A DNA stretch of 64,000 nt. Origin: Klebsiella sp. BIGb0138 (GTDB taxonomy: Bacteria > Pseudomonadota > Gammaproteobacteria > Enterobacterales > Enterobacteriaceae). A model generated the notes under the pieces. It made no database searches. It worked only from the letters and a program-made list of their open reading frames with translations, and was not told the origin of the DNA. Position numbers and translations under genes: made by a program. Numbering within the stretch: position 1 is the stretch's first letter; each line of letters begins with the position of its first letter. Location: contig NZ_SMCV01000003.1 of the NCBI RefSeq assembly GCF_004342285.1, positions 310,001-374,000 on the forward strand. Direction: 5' to 3'. Positions 26,382 through 35,282 of the stretch are shown here, in pieces.

Positions 26382-27770
26382 TTACGCGCCCACGCTACCC
26401 CAGACCATCTGGCCGTTATGGAACGTGGCGGTGCGGGGAGAAATGCGCGCCACCGCTTCGGCGGAACAGGAGGCGTCAACCAGCACAAAGCTGGCGTCGT
26501 CCTGCGCTTTCGGCCACACCCGCTCGCCTTTATCATTCAGCGGCAGCACGTCGCCGGTGGCGATCGCCAGCGAGCGGGAGAGCGTCTGTTCGTTCGGGCG
26601 AATATAGAGCTGGGCATAGAGATTGGCTTTCTCCAGCATGTCGCCGAGGCCATACGGCGACCAGTGGTCAATCACGCTGTCGGTCCCGGTCATCACAAAC
26701 ACCCCTTTATCGCGCAGCTGCTGCAGCGGCATATGTAAGGTGCCAATCGGCACGGTGGAGGCGATGGTAATCTGCTGGGCCGCCATGCGGCTGGCGATGG
26801 CGTCAACCTGCCGTTCGTCCAGCGTTGCCAGCGCAAAAGCGTGGCTGATGGTCAGTTTGCCTTTGAGCTCCGGGGTTTTCTCCACGGTTTCCACCATGTA
26901 GTTCAGCGCCGCAACGCCCGCCGGGCTGGTTTCATGCAGGTGGATATCGACCCCTTTGTGGTAATCCACGGCTATCTGGAACATCGTATCGAGGGATTTT
27001 TCCATCGCCCCATCGACGTGAGTAGGATCGAGCCCGCCGACGTAGTGCGCGCCGGCCTGCATCGCTTCGCGTACCAGCGGTTCTGATTTTGACAGCAGTA
27101 AACCGTGCTGCGGGAAGGCGACGATTTCGCAGGCGAAGCCTGCCTGGCGATGCGCCAGCACCGCCTGCAGGTTTTCGAGATTCTTCAATCCGGAGGTCGG
27201 CTCGATATTGCAGTGGCTGCGGGCGATCGTCGACCCTTTCGACTGGATCAGATCGATCAGCTTTTCGGCGTGCTGCTGGGTGTAGGGCTGCAGTTCCGGC
27301 AGCAGCTTCTGCTCAAGCTTAATCATATCCTGAATGGTGGTGCCTGCCGGGCGGTTCAGCGAACGCCACGGGCCGCCGTAAAAGGTTTTATCCAGATGAA
27401 TGTGCATATCGCGCATCGCCGGGAGCATCAGCTTGCCACCGGCATCGTAGTGGGGAAGGGTGGCGTCAGGATGGCTTTTATTACTGCGCACGGCGATGAT
27501 CTTACCGGCGCCGATCTCCAACGTTTGCAGCTCGGTACGGGTGTGTACGACCACGTCATGTTGATACTCAAAGCCGCTTTCCAGCAGGACGTTATCGAGA
27601 TAGTAATGCTTATCCTCAGGGTTCATCATCCCTTTCGGCCCGCAGGCGGTGACGGGCGTATTACTGCTGCCGGCATAGACGGCCGGCGCCGCGGCGGCCA
27701 GCAGGGCGGCGGCAGTGACCATTTTTCCACTTTGGCTGAGAAATTCGCGACGGCTATGGTCTTTATTCAT
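26382..27770 (-). CDS. Tat-exported amidohydrolase (cytosine deaminase-like)
   Basis: A 462-residue amidohydrolase-superfamily enzyme. It begins MNKDHSRREFLSQSGKMVTA, a twin-arginine signal, so the folded metalloenzyme should act in the periplasm. Metal-ligand motifs: MRDMHIHLDKTFYGG (HxH), RSHCNIEP, HLHETSPAG, SHAFAL and a late TGTDSVIDHW (final Asp). These match the CodA/N-isopropylammelide hydrolase branch that deaminates or opens heterocycles. AGGAAG precedes the ATG at 27770. Substrate unknown. Its place after transcarbamylase and carbamate kinase genes suggests it prepares the compound that feeds them. Confidence 0.85.
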   Translation of the reverse strand: MNKDHSRREFLSQSGKMVTAAALLAAAAPAVYAGSSNTPVTACGPKGMMNPEDKHYYLDNVLLESGFEYQHDVVVHTRTELQTLEIGAGKIIAVRSNKSHPDATLPHYDAGGKLMLPAMRDMHIHLDKTFYGGPWRSLNRPAGTTIQDMIKLEQKLLPELQPYTQQHAEKLIDLIQSKGSTIARSHCNIEPTSGLKNLENLQAVLAHRQAGFACEIVAFPQHGLLLSKSEPLVREAMQAGAHYVGGLDPTHVDGAMEKSLDTMFQIAVDYHKGVDIHLHETSPAGVAALNYMVETVEKTPELKGKLTISHAFALATLDERQVDAIASRMAAQQITIASTVPIGTLHMPLQQLRDKGVFVMTGTDSVIDHWSPYGLGDMLEKANLYAQLYIRPNEQTLSRSLAIATGDVLPLNDKGERVWPKAQDDASFVLVDASCSAEAVARISPRTATFHNGQMVWGSVGA

Positions 27771-27786
27771 GTTTCTTCCTTTTGTC

Positions 27787-28737
27787 TCAGTCGTACACAA
27801 TATGGGTACCGGTCTCCCCGCGCAGCGCGGCGGGTAAGCACTCCGGCGAGGTAATAATCACCCGTTTGCCGCCGTGTTTTAAAAACGCAAGGCTGGCGAC
27901 AATTTTGGGCAGCATGCTTCCCGCCGGGAAATGGCCTTCCTGCATATAGCGGGTCATGTCGCGGGCGTTGACCGTGCCCAGCGCCCGTTGGTTGGGTTGA
28001 GCGAAATGGATACAGACCTGCTCAACGCCGGTGGTGATGACCAGGATGTCGGCATGGATCTCGCGGGCCAGCAGGGCGGTTGACAGGTCTTTATCAATGA
28101 CCGCGTCCACGCTTTGATAATCCCCCTGCGCGTCGCGGACAACCGGGATACCGCCGCCGCCGGCGCCAATCACCACGAACCCTTGTCGGGTCAACGCTTG
28201 TATGGCCTGCGCTTCGACGATACGTTTTGGTTCCGGCGAGGCGACGACCCGGCGGTAGCCGCGCCCGGCATCTTCGACAAAGCGCCAGTCCGGGTGAGCC
28301 CGCTGTAGCTCATCCCGCTGGGCGGCGCTGAAGAAGGTGCCGATCGGTTTGCTGGGATTGGCAAAGCCGGGATCGTTGTTATCCACCTCGACCTGAGTGA
28401 CCACGGTCACCGCTTTTTGCTCGCCGCGATGGGCCAGGCGGTTATTTAACGCCTGCTGAATCAGATAGCCGATGCCGCCCTGGGTGTCGGCAACGCAGTT
28501 GGCCAGCGGCGTCAACGGCAGGCCTTCATGCTCATGGGCGATTTCCGCGCGGCGTAAATCCAGCCCGACCTGCGGGCCGTTACCGTGAGTCAGGACGATA
28601 TGGTAGTCCGATGCCAGCATCTCCAGCACCGTGTCCGCCACGACCTTAACCGCCTCAGACTGATGTTCAATCGACTGGCTGGCGTTATCTTTGATGATGC
28701 TGTTGCCGCCAATGGCAACGACCACGAGTTCTTTCAT
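27787..28737 (-). CDS. arcC: carbamate kinase (ArcC/AllK-like)
   Basis: A 316-residue amino-acid-kinase-family protein. It starts MKELVVVAIGGNSI and has THGNGPQVGLDLRRAE, GTFFSAAQRDEL, GAGGGGIPVVRDAQG, DAVIDKDLSTALLA and TTGVEQVCIHF, all typical of carbamate kinases (about 310 residues). It transfers phosphate from carbamoyl phosphate to ADP, giving ATP, CO2 and ammonia. It resembles the carbamate kinase that ends the E. coli allantoin cluster (YbcF/AllK). It sits downstream of the transcarbamylase subunits, separated by a REP-like element, and 16 bases before the amidohydrolase. Confidence 0.93.
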   Translation of the reverse strand: MKELVVVAIGGNSIIKDNASQSIEHQSEAVKVVADTVLEMLASDYHIVLTHGNGPQVGLDLRRAEIAHEHEGLPLTPLANCVADTQGGIGYLIQQALNNRLAHRGEQKAVTVVTQVEVDNNDPGFANPSKPIGTFFSAAQRDELQRAHPDWRFVEDAGRGYRRVVASPEPKRIVEAQAIQALTRQGFVVIGAGGGGIPVVRDAQGDYQSVDAVIDKDLSTALLAREIHADILVITTGVEQVCIHFAQPNQRALGTVNARDMTRYMQEGHFPAGSMLPKIVASLAFLKHGGKRVIITSPECLPAALRGETGTHIVYD

Positions 28738-28787
28738 AGTGTTGGTATCCGCTACAGAGGGCGATGGTCTTATTGTTGTTATCGCTA

Positions 28788-28850
28788 TGGCTCCGGTAAG
28801 CGCAGCGCGACCGGGGAAAAATCCCGGACGGCTGCTGACGCTTTATCCGG
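28788..28850. repeat. REP-like palindromic element, copy C
   Basis: GGCTCCGGTAAGCGCAGCGC, then GACCGGGGAAAAATCCCGG and CTTTATCCGGG: the same core as copies A and B. It lies between the DUF1116 gene and the carbamate kinase gene, inside what is otherwise a tight operon, so it may adjust message stability. Confidence 0.62.
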
Positions 28851-28851
28851 G

Positions 28852-30282
28852 TTATCGGCTGGGTGACACGGCGTATCGTTCACACCAGCGGAGAATCGCT
28901 TTTTCAAAACAGGCGAAGGGCGGATGGACAATCCCGGCGCCGATCATGCTGATGCCCGCGTCTTTGTGCGCGATCGCGGTGTTGATCACCGGCAGGATGC
29001 CGCTGCTGCCGACGCGGGTAATATCGATAGCGGTCGGCACACCCATAAATCCGAGCAGCGGAATGGTGACGTTCGGATTTTCACCGAGGGTGATTTCCCC
29101 CATCTGGCGGGAGAAATCAATAGCCTCTTCAACCGTGCCGCCGACCAGGGCAACGATAGCCGGCGCCGTCGCCATGGCGAAACCGCCGATGCCGTAGGTT
29201 TCGGTAATCGCGCTGTCGCCGATATCAAGACCGGAATCCTCCGGCTGATAGCCGGCAAACATCGGGCCGATAACCTGCTGCGCCGGGCCGGTGAACCACT
29301 CTCCCGGCAGGCCGCTGACCCGCAGGCCGAACTCAACGCCGTTGCGCGCCATGGTGGTGACCACGGTGCTGTATTCAATGCCGTGGGCGGCGTCCATCGC
29401 CGCTTTGCACATCGCCATCCACGTCGGGCCGGAGAAGTAGTCGCTGCTGGCGACGAATTCAAACACTTCGCGCTGCTGTTCAACCGGATAGCCGGCCTGG
29501 ATGATGCCCGGCGTCAACGCCTGAATCAGCAGGGTGGTGCCGGCGTTATTGCGGTTGTGGCACTCGTCGCCCATATGCAGAGCCTGCGCCAGCATTAAGC
29601 GCAGATCGATTTCGCCGATAATTTTCATGGCGTCACGCAGCATCGGCCCCTGGACGTCGCGCATCCAGATCAGCCTGTCGATCACGCTCTGGTCGTTGGC
29701 CCCCATGCGCAGGATCTTCGCCATCTGTTCGCTCATGTTGGTAAACGCGATGTTGCCGTAGGTTTTATTCTCGACAATGTGCATGAACATCGAGGCGGAG
29801 GTGACGCCCGCCATCGAACCGACGCAGTCGTGTTCGTGGCACGGTGAGAAGGTGATCTCGCCGGAAGCGGCCAGTGCGGCGGCTTCGTCAAGATCCTGCG
29901 CCAACCCTTCAAACACCAGCGCCCCGGTGACCGCGCCCTTCATCGCCCCGCACATTTTTTCCCAGCTCACCGGCGGCCCGGCATGGAGAATGGTTTTTGC
30001 CGTCATACCGGGCACGACGTTAATCGCCTGATCAAAGCCCGTCAGCACCGGGTGCGACTGGACAATGCGCTCCAGCGCCCGTTGGTTAGCGGCGGCGATT
30101 TTCTCTGCCAGCGGCGAGTCGGCAATGCTGTCCACGGCGTTGACCACCTGCATATTGCCCTGGCCAGGAGGCGTCCAGTCGAGCTGGGTCACCGCGGTAT
30201 GCTGCTTTTTCAGGTCTTCGCTGAACAGGGCGATGCCGACATTAATAACGTTCAGCGGCTGGCTAAATAGTGACTGGCTCAT
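28852..30282 (-). CDS. DUF1116 protein, oxamic transcarbamylase subunit (YlbE/AllG-like)
   Basis: A 476-residue DUF1116 protein (E. coli YlbE is 419). Conserved stretches include PPVSWEKMCGAMKGAVTGAL, FSPCHEHDCVGSMAGVTSAS, GDECHNRNNAGT and YGIGGFAMATAPAIV. In E. coli, AllF, AllG and AllH (formerly FdrA, YlbE, YlbF) together form oxamic transcarbamylase, which turns oxalurate and phosphate into oxamate and carbamoyl phosphate. The start ATG overlaps the FdrA stop by one base (TGATG), a sign of translational coupling. The Cys/His-rich stretch is a plausible active-site or metal-binding region. Confidence 0.88.
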   Translation of the reverse strand: MSQSLFSQPLNVINVGIALFSEDLKKQHTAVTQLDWTPPGQGNMQVVNAVDSIADSPLAEKIAAANQRALERIVQSHPVLTGFDQAINVVPGMTAKTILHAGPPVSWEKMCGAMKGAVTGALVFEGLAQDLDEAAALAASGEITFSPCHEHDCVGSMAGVTSASMFMHIVENKTYGNIAFTNMSEQMAKILRMGANDQSVIDRLIWMRDVQGPMLRDAMKIIGEIDLRLMLAQALHMGDECHNRNNAGTTLLIQALTPGIIQAGYPVEQQREVFEFVASSDYFSGPTWMAMCKAAMDAAHGIEYSTVVTTMARNGVEFGLRVSGLPGEWFTGPAQQVIGPMFAGYQPEDSGLDIGDSAITETYGIGGFAMATAPAIVALVGGTVEEAIDFSRQMGEITLGENPNVTIPLLGFMGVPTAIDITRVGSSGILPVINTAIAHKDAGISMIGAGIVHPPFACFEKAILRWCERYAVSPSR

Positions 30283-31829
30283 CAGGTATTCTCCCCTTTA
30301 CGGATTAATTCGCGCGCCAGCAGGCCGGTCTCGGTACTGCTGTTTGCCAGAATTACGCCCGCGTCGCGCAGCATCTGGCGCTGTTGCTCCAGCGATGGCG
30401 TGTCGATGTCGGTTCCCAGCACATAGCCGAGGATCGGCAGATGACGCCCGTCGGCGGCGGCAATGGCTTGCGCCTCGCCGATCGCGGCGATCGTGACGCC
30501 CACCGGATCGTGATGGGATCCGAATCCGAGGACAAAATCCATCACGATCGCCGCCACTTCCGGATCGCGGGCTTCCTGCAGCAGGCGCTGGATGCGGTGA
30601 GTGGGGTCGATCATCGGGTGGGGCCTGCCGTTGGTAAAATCGTCATCGCCAAAATCGAGAAGGGTATGCTTGATACTGCGGTTGATGTCCTGCAGACGGA
30701 AGGCCGGATCGGGCTGGATATTACTGTAGACCCCGGCATGCTGTTCCAGTACCGCGAACAGGGTTTCGTCGCACAGGGTTCCGCCGCAGAACAGGCCGCG
30801 CAGGTATTTTTGCTGCGGCGTCAGGCAGGCGCGAGCGTCGGCGATCGGTGCCGGGTTGCGCGGCGGCAGATCGCGATTTTCCGGCTTGATGCCCGCGAGG
30901 AGCAGCGCTTTTCGCGCGGCTTCCAGAGTCCCTCGGGCATACTGCAGGCCGCTTTCATCCGCCGGCGGTTCAGCGCGCCCGAGGAAACAGGCGACTACCG
31001 GCTTGCGGCAGGCGCGCGCGCGCGCCAGCACGTTACGCGCCACCGCCGGAGCAGGGGGTTTGGATATCAGAGCGATGATTTCCGTTTGCGGATCCTCTTC
31101 CAGCATTCGGATGGCCTCCAGCATCATCAGACCGCCGATTTTCTCGCTCAGGTCGCGACCGCCGGTGCCGATAAGCTGTGAGATCCCGCCGCCGAATTCA
31201 TGAATCCGTACGCTCAGCTCCTGGCTCCCGGTGCCGGAGGCGCCGATGATACCGATATTGCCGCGCCGTACCGCGTTAGCAAAACACAGAGCGGTACCGT
31301 TAATGATGGCGGTACCGCAGTCCGGCCCCATCAGCAGCAGCCCTTTTTGCTGAGCCAGCTGTTTAAGCGCCAGCTCGTCGTCGAGGGAGACGTTATCGGA
31401 AAACAGCATCACGTTGAGATCGTTTTGCAGCGCCTGACGCGCTTCGCGGGCGGCAAACAGCCCGTTGACCGAGATCACCGCCAGATTGCTGTCCGTCAGA
31501 TGCTTTTTGGCGCTGGTGAGGGTGGCGTAGCGGGCTTCGTACGCGCCGCCTGCGGCTTTATGGTTGAACAGAGCTTCAATGTCCGCGAGGAGCTGCCCGC
31601 CGTCGGCCCCCTCGACGCCTTTAATCACTATCATCAGATCGCCGTTTTTGGCCTCGCTGAGTTCCGGCGTCAGCAGGCCCAGATTTTTCAGCACCCCTTT
31701 GTTCATTTCGGTGGCCATCGCCACAAATGCCTGCTCAACGCCGTCGAGTTGATTGGCGCGAGTGGATATCGACATCAACGAAACAGAATCAAAATACGTA
31801 TTCTTTTTAACCACTATTTTGACTGACAT
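30282..31829 (-). CDS. fdrA: FdrA-like acyl-CoA synthetase-type protein (AllF), oxamic transcarbamylase subunit
   Basis: A 515-residue relative of E. coli FdrA (555). It has the succinyl-CoA synthetase-like fold: a Rossmann region with LLMGPDCGTAIINGTALCFA and GIIGASGTGSQELSVRIHEF, then a ligase-like region with GRPHPMIDPTHRIQRL. In E. coli it is one subunit of oxamic transcarbamylase. The frame opens at 31841, but GGAGG is best spaced for the third ATG of MEGMM, at 31829. The start overlaps the end of the DUF2877 gene upstream by 23 bases and the stop overlaps the DUF1116 start, so the three subunits are translationally linked. Confidence 0.9.
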   Translation of the reverse strand: MSVKIVVKKNTYFDSVSLMSISTRANQLDGVEQAFVAMATEMNKGVLKNLGLLTPELSEAKNGDLMIVIKGVEGADGGQLLADIEALFNHKAAGGAYEARYATLTSAKKHLTDSNLAVISVNGLFAAREARQALQNDLNVMLFSDNVSLDDELALKQLAQQKGLLLMGPDCGTAIINGTALCFANAVRRGNIGIIGASGTGSQELSVRIHEFGGGISQLIGTGGRDLSEKIGGLMMLEAIRMLEEDPQTEIIALISKPPAPAVARNVLARARACRKPVVACFLGRAEPPADESGLQYARGTLEAARKALLLAGIKPENRDLPPRNPAPIADARACLTPQQKYLRGLFCGGTLCDETLFAVLEQHAGVYSNIQPDPAFRLQDINRSIKHTLLDFGDDDFTNGRPHPMIDPTHRIQRLLQEARDPEVAAIVMDFVLGFGSHHDPVGVTIAAIGEAQAIAAADGRHLPILGYVLGTDIDTPSLEQQRQMLRDAGVILANSSTETGLLARELIRKGENT

Positions 31830-32682
31830 CATTCCCTCCATATATTTGACTCAGCGCGCAGGCATCCGCGATGCCATACAGCATGTCGCAGCCGGAACTC
31901 GAGCCAATATTTTTAATAGCGTTAATCGTCCGTCCGGGAAAACGGTCCGGGTTATTCATCAGGCCATCAATCAGTGCCGCAATATTTTCCCGATAGCGCT
32001 GATTGATGGCGGCCTCTAAGGTCATCGCGCTCAATAAGGTGGTATTTTTTCTGGCACATTGCAGCGCCGATAAAAACGCGGGTTTATATTTTTCCGCCGG
32101 GTGATGATGAATAAATAAAATAATACTGAGGCCCACCAGATAATCATCTGCCGACGGCGTCAGACCGATACCCAGCCCCACCATGCGGGCCACCGCCTCG
32201 GTAATATTGCGTCCTTGTTTTAGCGCGGCGAATAGCGCGGCGCGTCGGTGTTGTAATTGCCTGGCGATTTCCTGATAAAACGGATTATCGCCGCGGTAGA
32301 GAAATAACGTTTCATGCGCATGTAGCTGCTGATGGATAGCCTGACTCCATCGCTGCCAGGGAATGCGTTGCAAACGGTCGCCATCCAGCGCGGGTTTCGC
32401 CATCTGCCAGCGGCCGCAGGATGAGGTTGCTATCCATTTGTCATCGCCAATTGCGACTCCTGAATCCAGAAACCGCACCGTCTCACCCGGTCGAAACAGG
32501 TCATCTAAGTGTGTGAACGCTAACCGACAGCTATTGGGCGCATTATCGTAGCCCTGGCACAGCAGCGTTAGCAGACGCTGCTGTCCGGGAATCAACAGGT
32601 TTACCGCCCGGGAAAAGACCTGTTCAACCCGTCCGCTGCCGCGCTCAGAGAGAAAACTCTCATCCGCAGTTAGCGCTTGCAC
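31807..32682 (-). CDS. DUF2877 protein, oxamic transcarbamylase subunit (YlbF/AllH-like)
   Basis: A 291-residue DUF2877 protein (E. coli YlbF is about 270). Family landmarks: GLGIGLTPSADDYLVGLSII, LLSAMTLEAAINQRYRENIA and GSSSGCDMLYGIADACAL near the C terminus. Its companions FdrA and DUF1116 are adjacent, in the order H-F-G rather than the E. coli order F-G-H. It lies 39 bases after the ankyrin gene on the same strand. Confidence 0.86.
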   Translation of the reverse strand: MQALTADESFLSERGSGRVEQVFSRAVNLLIPGQQRLLTLLCQGYDNAPNSCRLAFTHLDDLFRPGETVRFLDSGVAIGDDKWIATSSCGRWQMAKPALDGDRLQRIPWQRWSQAIHQQLHAHETLFLYRGDNPFYQEIARQLQHRRAALFAALKQGRNITEAVARMVGLGIGLTPSADDYLVGLSIILFIHHHPAEKYKPAFLSALQCARKNTTLLSAMTLEAAINQRYRENIAALIDGLMNNPDRFPGRTINAIKNIGSSSGCDMLYGIADACALSQIYGGNDVSQNSG

Positions 32683-32721
32683 ACACCGCCGTTGAGGGGT
32701 ATCGATAGCCGCTCTCCTGTA

Positions 32722-33327
32722 TCAGGCGCCAGCGGCGATCAGCAGCTGCGCAATCTCCTCAAAGCCTTTCTCCCGCGCCAGCTCCAGCGGGGTTCTGCCA
32801 TATTTATCGGTCATCTGCGGGTTCGCGCCGTGGGCCAGCAGCAGCTTAACGATAGCCTGCTGCGTCGCCCCGCCGTCATTCAGGACGATGGCTTCCAGCA
32901 GCGGCGTCCAGCCCACAAAATTGGTGTGGTTGACGTTTATTTCGCTATCCGTCAGCAGCGCTTCCACGATCCTGAGGTGGCCTTTTTCACAGGCGGGAGT
33001 CAGGCCCACGCCGCCAAAACGGGTCAGGCGATTAAGATCGGGATTCGCCGGCAAAATTAAGCGTAATAACGTCAGATCGTTATTCAGACAGCTCAACAGA
33101 AAAGGATTTAAGCAGGTCTGATCCTGCTTATTGATATCGGCGCCCGCGGCGATAAGCTGGGTCACGCAGGAATAATGCTGAAATAAGCTGGCTAATGTAA
33201 TTGCCGTTCGCCCCTGGCGATCGCTGACGTTAATATCAACGCCCTGAGCGAGGCAGGATTTTAATTCTGTTAAATGGCCGTGTTCTGCAGCGAATAGAAA
33301 TTCAGCGTTCAGATTTTCCCTGGACAT
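32722..33327 (-). CDS. ankyrin-repeat protein
   Basis: A 201-residue cytosolic protein made almost entirely of ankyrin repeats of about 33 residues. Examples are NAEFLFAAEHGHLTELKSCL, DRQGRTAITLASLFQHYSCV, GVGLTPACEKGHLRIVEALL, NFVGWTPLLEAIVLNDGG and KYGRTPLELAREKGFEEIAQ. Ankyrin proteins of this size bind other proteins, and in some bacteria they sit with catalases or transporters. AGGAG lies 7 bases before the ATG at 33327. It is the first gene of the minus-strand operon that continues into the oxamic transcarbamylase subunits. The partner is unknown. Confidence 0.88.
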   Translation of the reverse strand: MSRENLNAEFLFAAEHGHLTELKSCLAQGVDINVSDRQGRTAITLASLFQHYSCVTQLIAAGADINKQDQTCLNPFLLSCLNNDLTLLRLILPANPDLNRLTRFGGVGLTPACEKGHLRIVEALLTDSEINVNHTNFVGWTPLLEAIVLNDGGATQQAIVKLLLAHGANPQMTDKYGRTPLELAREKGFEEIAQLLIAAGA

Positions 33328-33590
33328 TATTTTCTCCTGATAGTTTGCCACGGTGATTTTGGGGCTGAATTGAGAATAGCAATGAAAAATAGATAAAAGA
33401 ACCCGGTTAAAATTTATTCGCCATAAACGTCCTGATTATTGAATAATTTTTAATAGTCGATACAGGCTGTGCGGTAGTGCAATGTTTGTTTCTTTGCCGC
33501 GATAGTCCTCAGTACAAGCGGGGTTTCTTTGTATACAGTTGCCTGACGAAATCAATATTCAGCAACGGCTAAGATGATGAGGAGGGAGAG

Positions 33591-34085
33591 ATGAACGGAC
33601 TCACCGCAACGGGGGTTACTGTCGGCATTTGTGCCGGGGTCTGGCAGCTGATCTCCTCGCTGGTTGGGCTTGATCCGAGCTGGGGTCTGCTCGGAACGAT
33701 TGGCTTCGTCGCCTTTTGCAGTTTTTATGCCGCAGGCGGCGGTAAAGAAGGGTTCATCAAGAGCCTGTTTGTTAACTATTCTGGCGCGGTCTGGGCGTTT
33801 CTCGCCGCACAGGCGGCGGCGGGGATCGCATCGGGCAGCGGGATGTCGAACTTCTGGGCGAGCGTGGTGACCACGGTACCCTTCTCCGCGGTGATTGTCT
33901 GGCAGGGACGGTTTGCGCTCACTTCTTTTATCCCCGGCGGCTTCCTCGGGATGACCTTATTTTTTGCCTCCGGGCTGAACTGGTCAGTGACCCTGGTGGG
34001 CTTTTTCGCCGGTAACTGCGTCGGACTGATTTCGGAATATAGCGGGCGTAAGCTGAGTGAAGCGACCTCTAAAAGCCAGCCCTGA
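33591..34085 (+). CDS. DUF1097 inner-membrane protein
   Basis: A 164-residue protein with five or six hydrophobic helices (ICAGVWQLISSLVGLDPSWG, GTIGFVAFCSFYAAGGG, NYSGAVWAFLAAQAAAGIAS and onward) and a short charged tail. It fits DUF1097, the family of E. coli YcdZ, whose function is unknown. GGAGGGAG precedes the ATG. It is divergent from the ankyrin-transcarbamylase operon across a 263-bp control region, so it may be its transport partner or simply be co-regulated. Confidence 0.82.
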   Translation: MNGLTATGVTVGICAGVWQLISSLVGLDPSWGLLGTIGFVAFCSFYAAGGGKEGFIKSLFVNYSGAVWAFLAAQAAAGIASGSGMSNFWASVVTTVPFSAVIVWQGRFALTSFIPGGFLGMTLFFASGLNWSVTLVGFFAGNCVGLISEYSGRKLSEATSKSQP

Positions 34086-34244
34086 GTCCTGTGCCGGCAG
34101 AGGATCTTCATTGTGCGCGTGGCGGAAAATAGTCCGTAGGGTGTTAAAAGTTATTCAAAAATGATTGCCTGACGATCGCAACGGCGCATACATTCAACGG
34201 CAGGGCCGAATGGAGGGTGGGTTAATGAGACAGGGCGCGGGCGC

Positions 34245-35201
34245 ATGAACTCAATTTTTACTGAAGAAAATCTGCTGGCGTTTACCACGGCGGCGCGATT
34301 CGGCAGCTTTAGTAAGGCCGCGGATGAGCTGGGGCTGACGACATCGGCCATCAGCTACACCATTAAGCGCATGGAGACGGGGCTGGACGTGGTGCTGTTT
34401 ACCCGCAATACCCGCAGTATTGAGTTGACCGAGTCCGGCTACTATCTTTTTCGCAAGGCCACCGATTTGCTCAATGATTTCCACGCCATTAAGCGCAGCA
34501 TCGATACCATCTCCCAGGGGATTGAAGCGCGGGTGCGCATCTGCATTAATCAGCTGCTGTATACCCCGCGACATACCGCACGCCTGCTGCAGGTGCTCAA
34601 AAAACAGTTTCCAACCTGCCAGATTACCGTGACGACGCAGGTGTATAACGGCGTCTGGGATGCGATAATCAACAACCAGGCCAATATTGCGATTGGCGCG
34701 CCGGATACGCTGCTTGACGGCGGCGGTATTGATTACACCGAAATTGGCGCTATCCGTTGGGTGTTTGCTATTGCCCCGGATCATCCGCTGGCCTTTATCC
34801 CGGAGCCAATATCGGAAAGCCAGCTGCGCCTCTATCCCAATATTATGGTCGAGGACACCGCCAGCACCATCAATAAGAAAGTGGGCTGGCTTTTACATGG
34901 TCAGGAGGCGATTCTGGTCCCGGACTTTAATACCAAATGCCAGTGCCAGATCCTCGGTGAAGGAATCGGCTTTTTGCCGGACTATATGGTCAATGAGGCG
35001 ATGGCGGAAAACAGGCTGATTATCCGCCAGATTCATAACCCGCGTCAGGATTCGGGGATGCTGCTGGCAACCCAGCATGCGGCCACCGGGCAGGTGACCC
35101 AGTGGATCAAAAAACAGTTTCGTCCGGGCGGGATATTAAGCGCGATTTATGCTGATTTACTCCACCGCGAGGCAGAGAGTCAAAGCATCAGAGGAAAATA
35201 G
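34245..35201 (+). CDS. LysR family transcriptional regulator
   Basis: A 318-residue LysR protein. The N-terminal winged helix-turn-helix is FTTAARFGSFSKAADELGLT followed by TSAISYTIKRMETGLDVVLF. The C-terminal two-lobed effector domain starts near residue 90 (ARVRICINQLLYTPRHTARL). It follows the DUF1097 gene on the same strand, 159 bases later. The nearest candidate target is the 33328-33590 divergent region that drives the ankyrin-transcarbamylase operon and the DUF1097 gene. This is inferred from position only. Confidence 0.87.
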   Translation: MNSIFTEENLLAFTTAARFGSFSKAADELGLTTSAISYTIKRMETGLDVVLFTRNTRSIELTESGYYLFRKATDLLNDFHAIKRSIDTISQGIEARVRICINQLLYTPRHTARLLQVLKKQFPTCQITVTTQVYNGVWDAIINNQANIAIGAPDTLLDGGGIDYTEIGAIRWVFAIAPDHPLAFIPEPISESQLRLYPNIMVEDTASTINKKVGWLLHGQEAILVPDFNTKCQCQILGEGIGFLPDYMVNEAMAENRLIIRQIHNPRQDSGMLLATQHAATGQVTQWIKKQFRPGGILSAIYADLLHREAESQSIRGK

Positions 35202-35282
35202 TGGCAACCGGTTTCCCGGGAATATTGTCCGCATACCTGATGTGATATAACACCCTGTATTAAAACAGAAGGTGTTAATTAA

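Noticed and set aside
26333-26536. 68-codon upstream extension of the GlcG-like protein
   Set aside because: It overlaps the amidohydrolase gene and removes a good N-terminal signal peptide. The ATG at 26332 has its own ribosome site.
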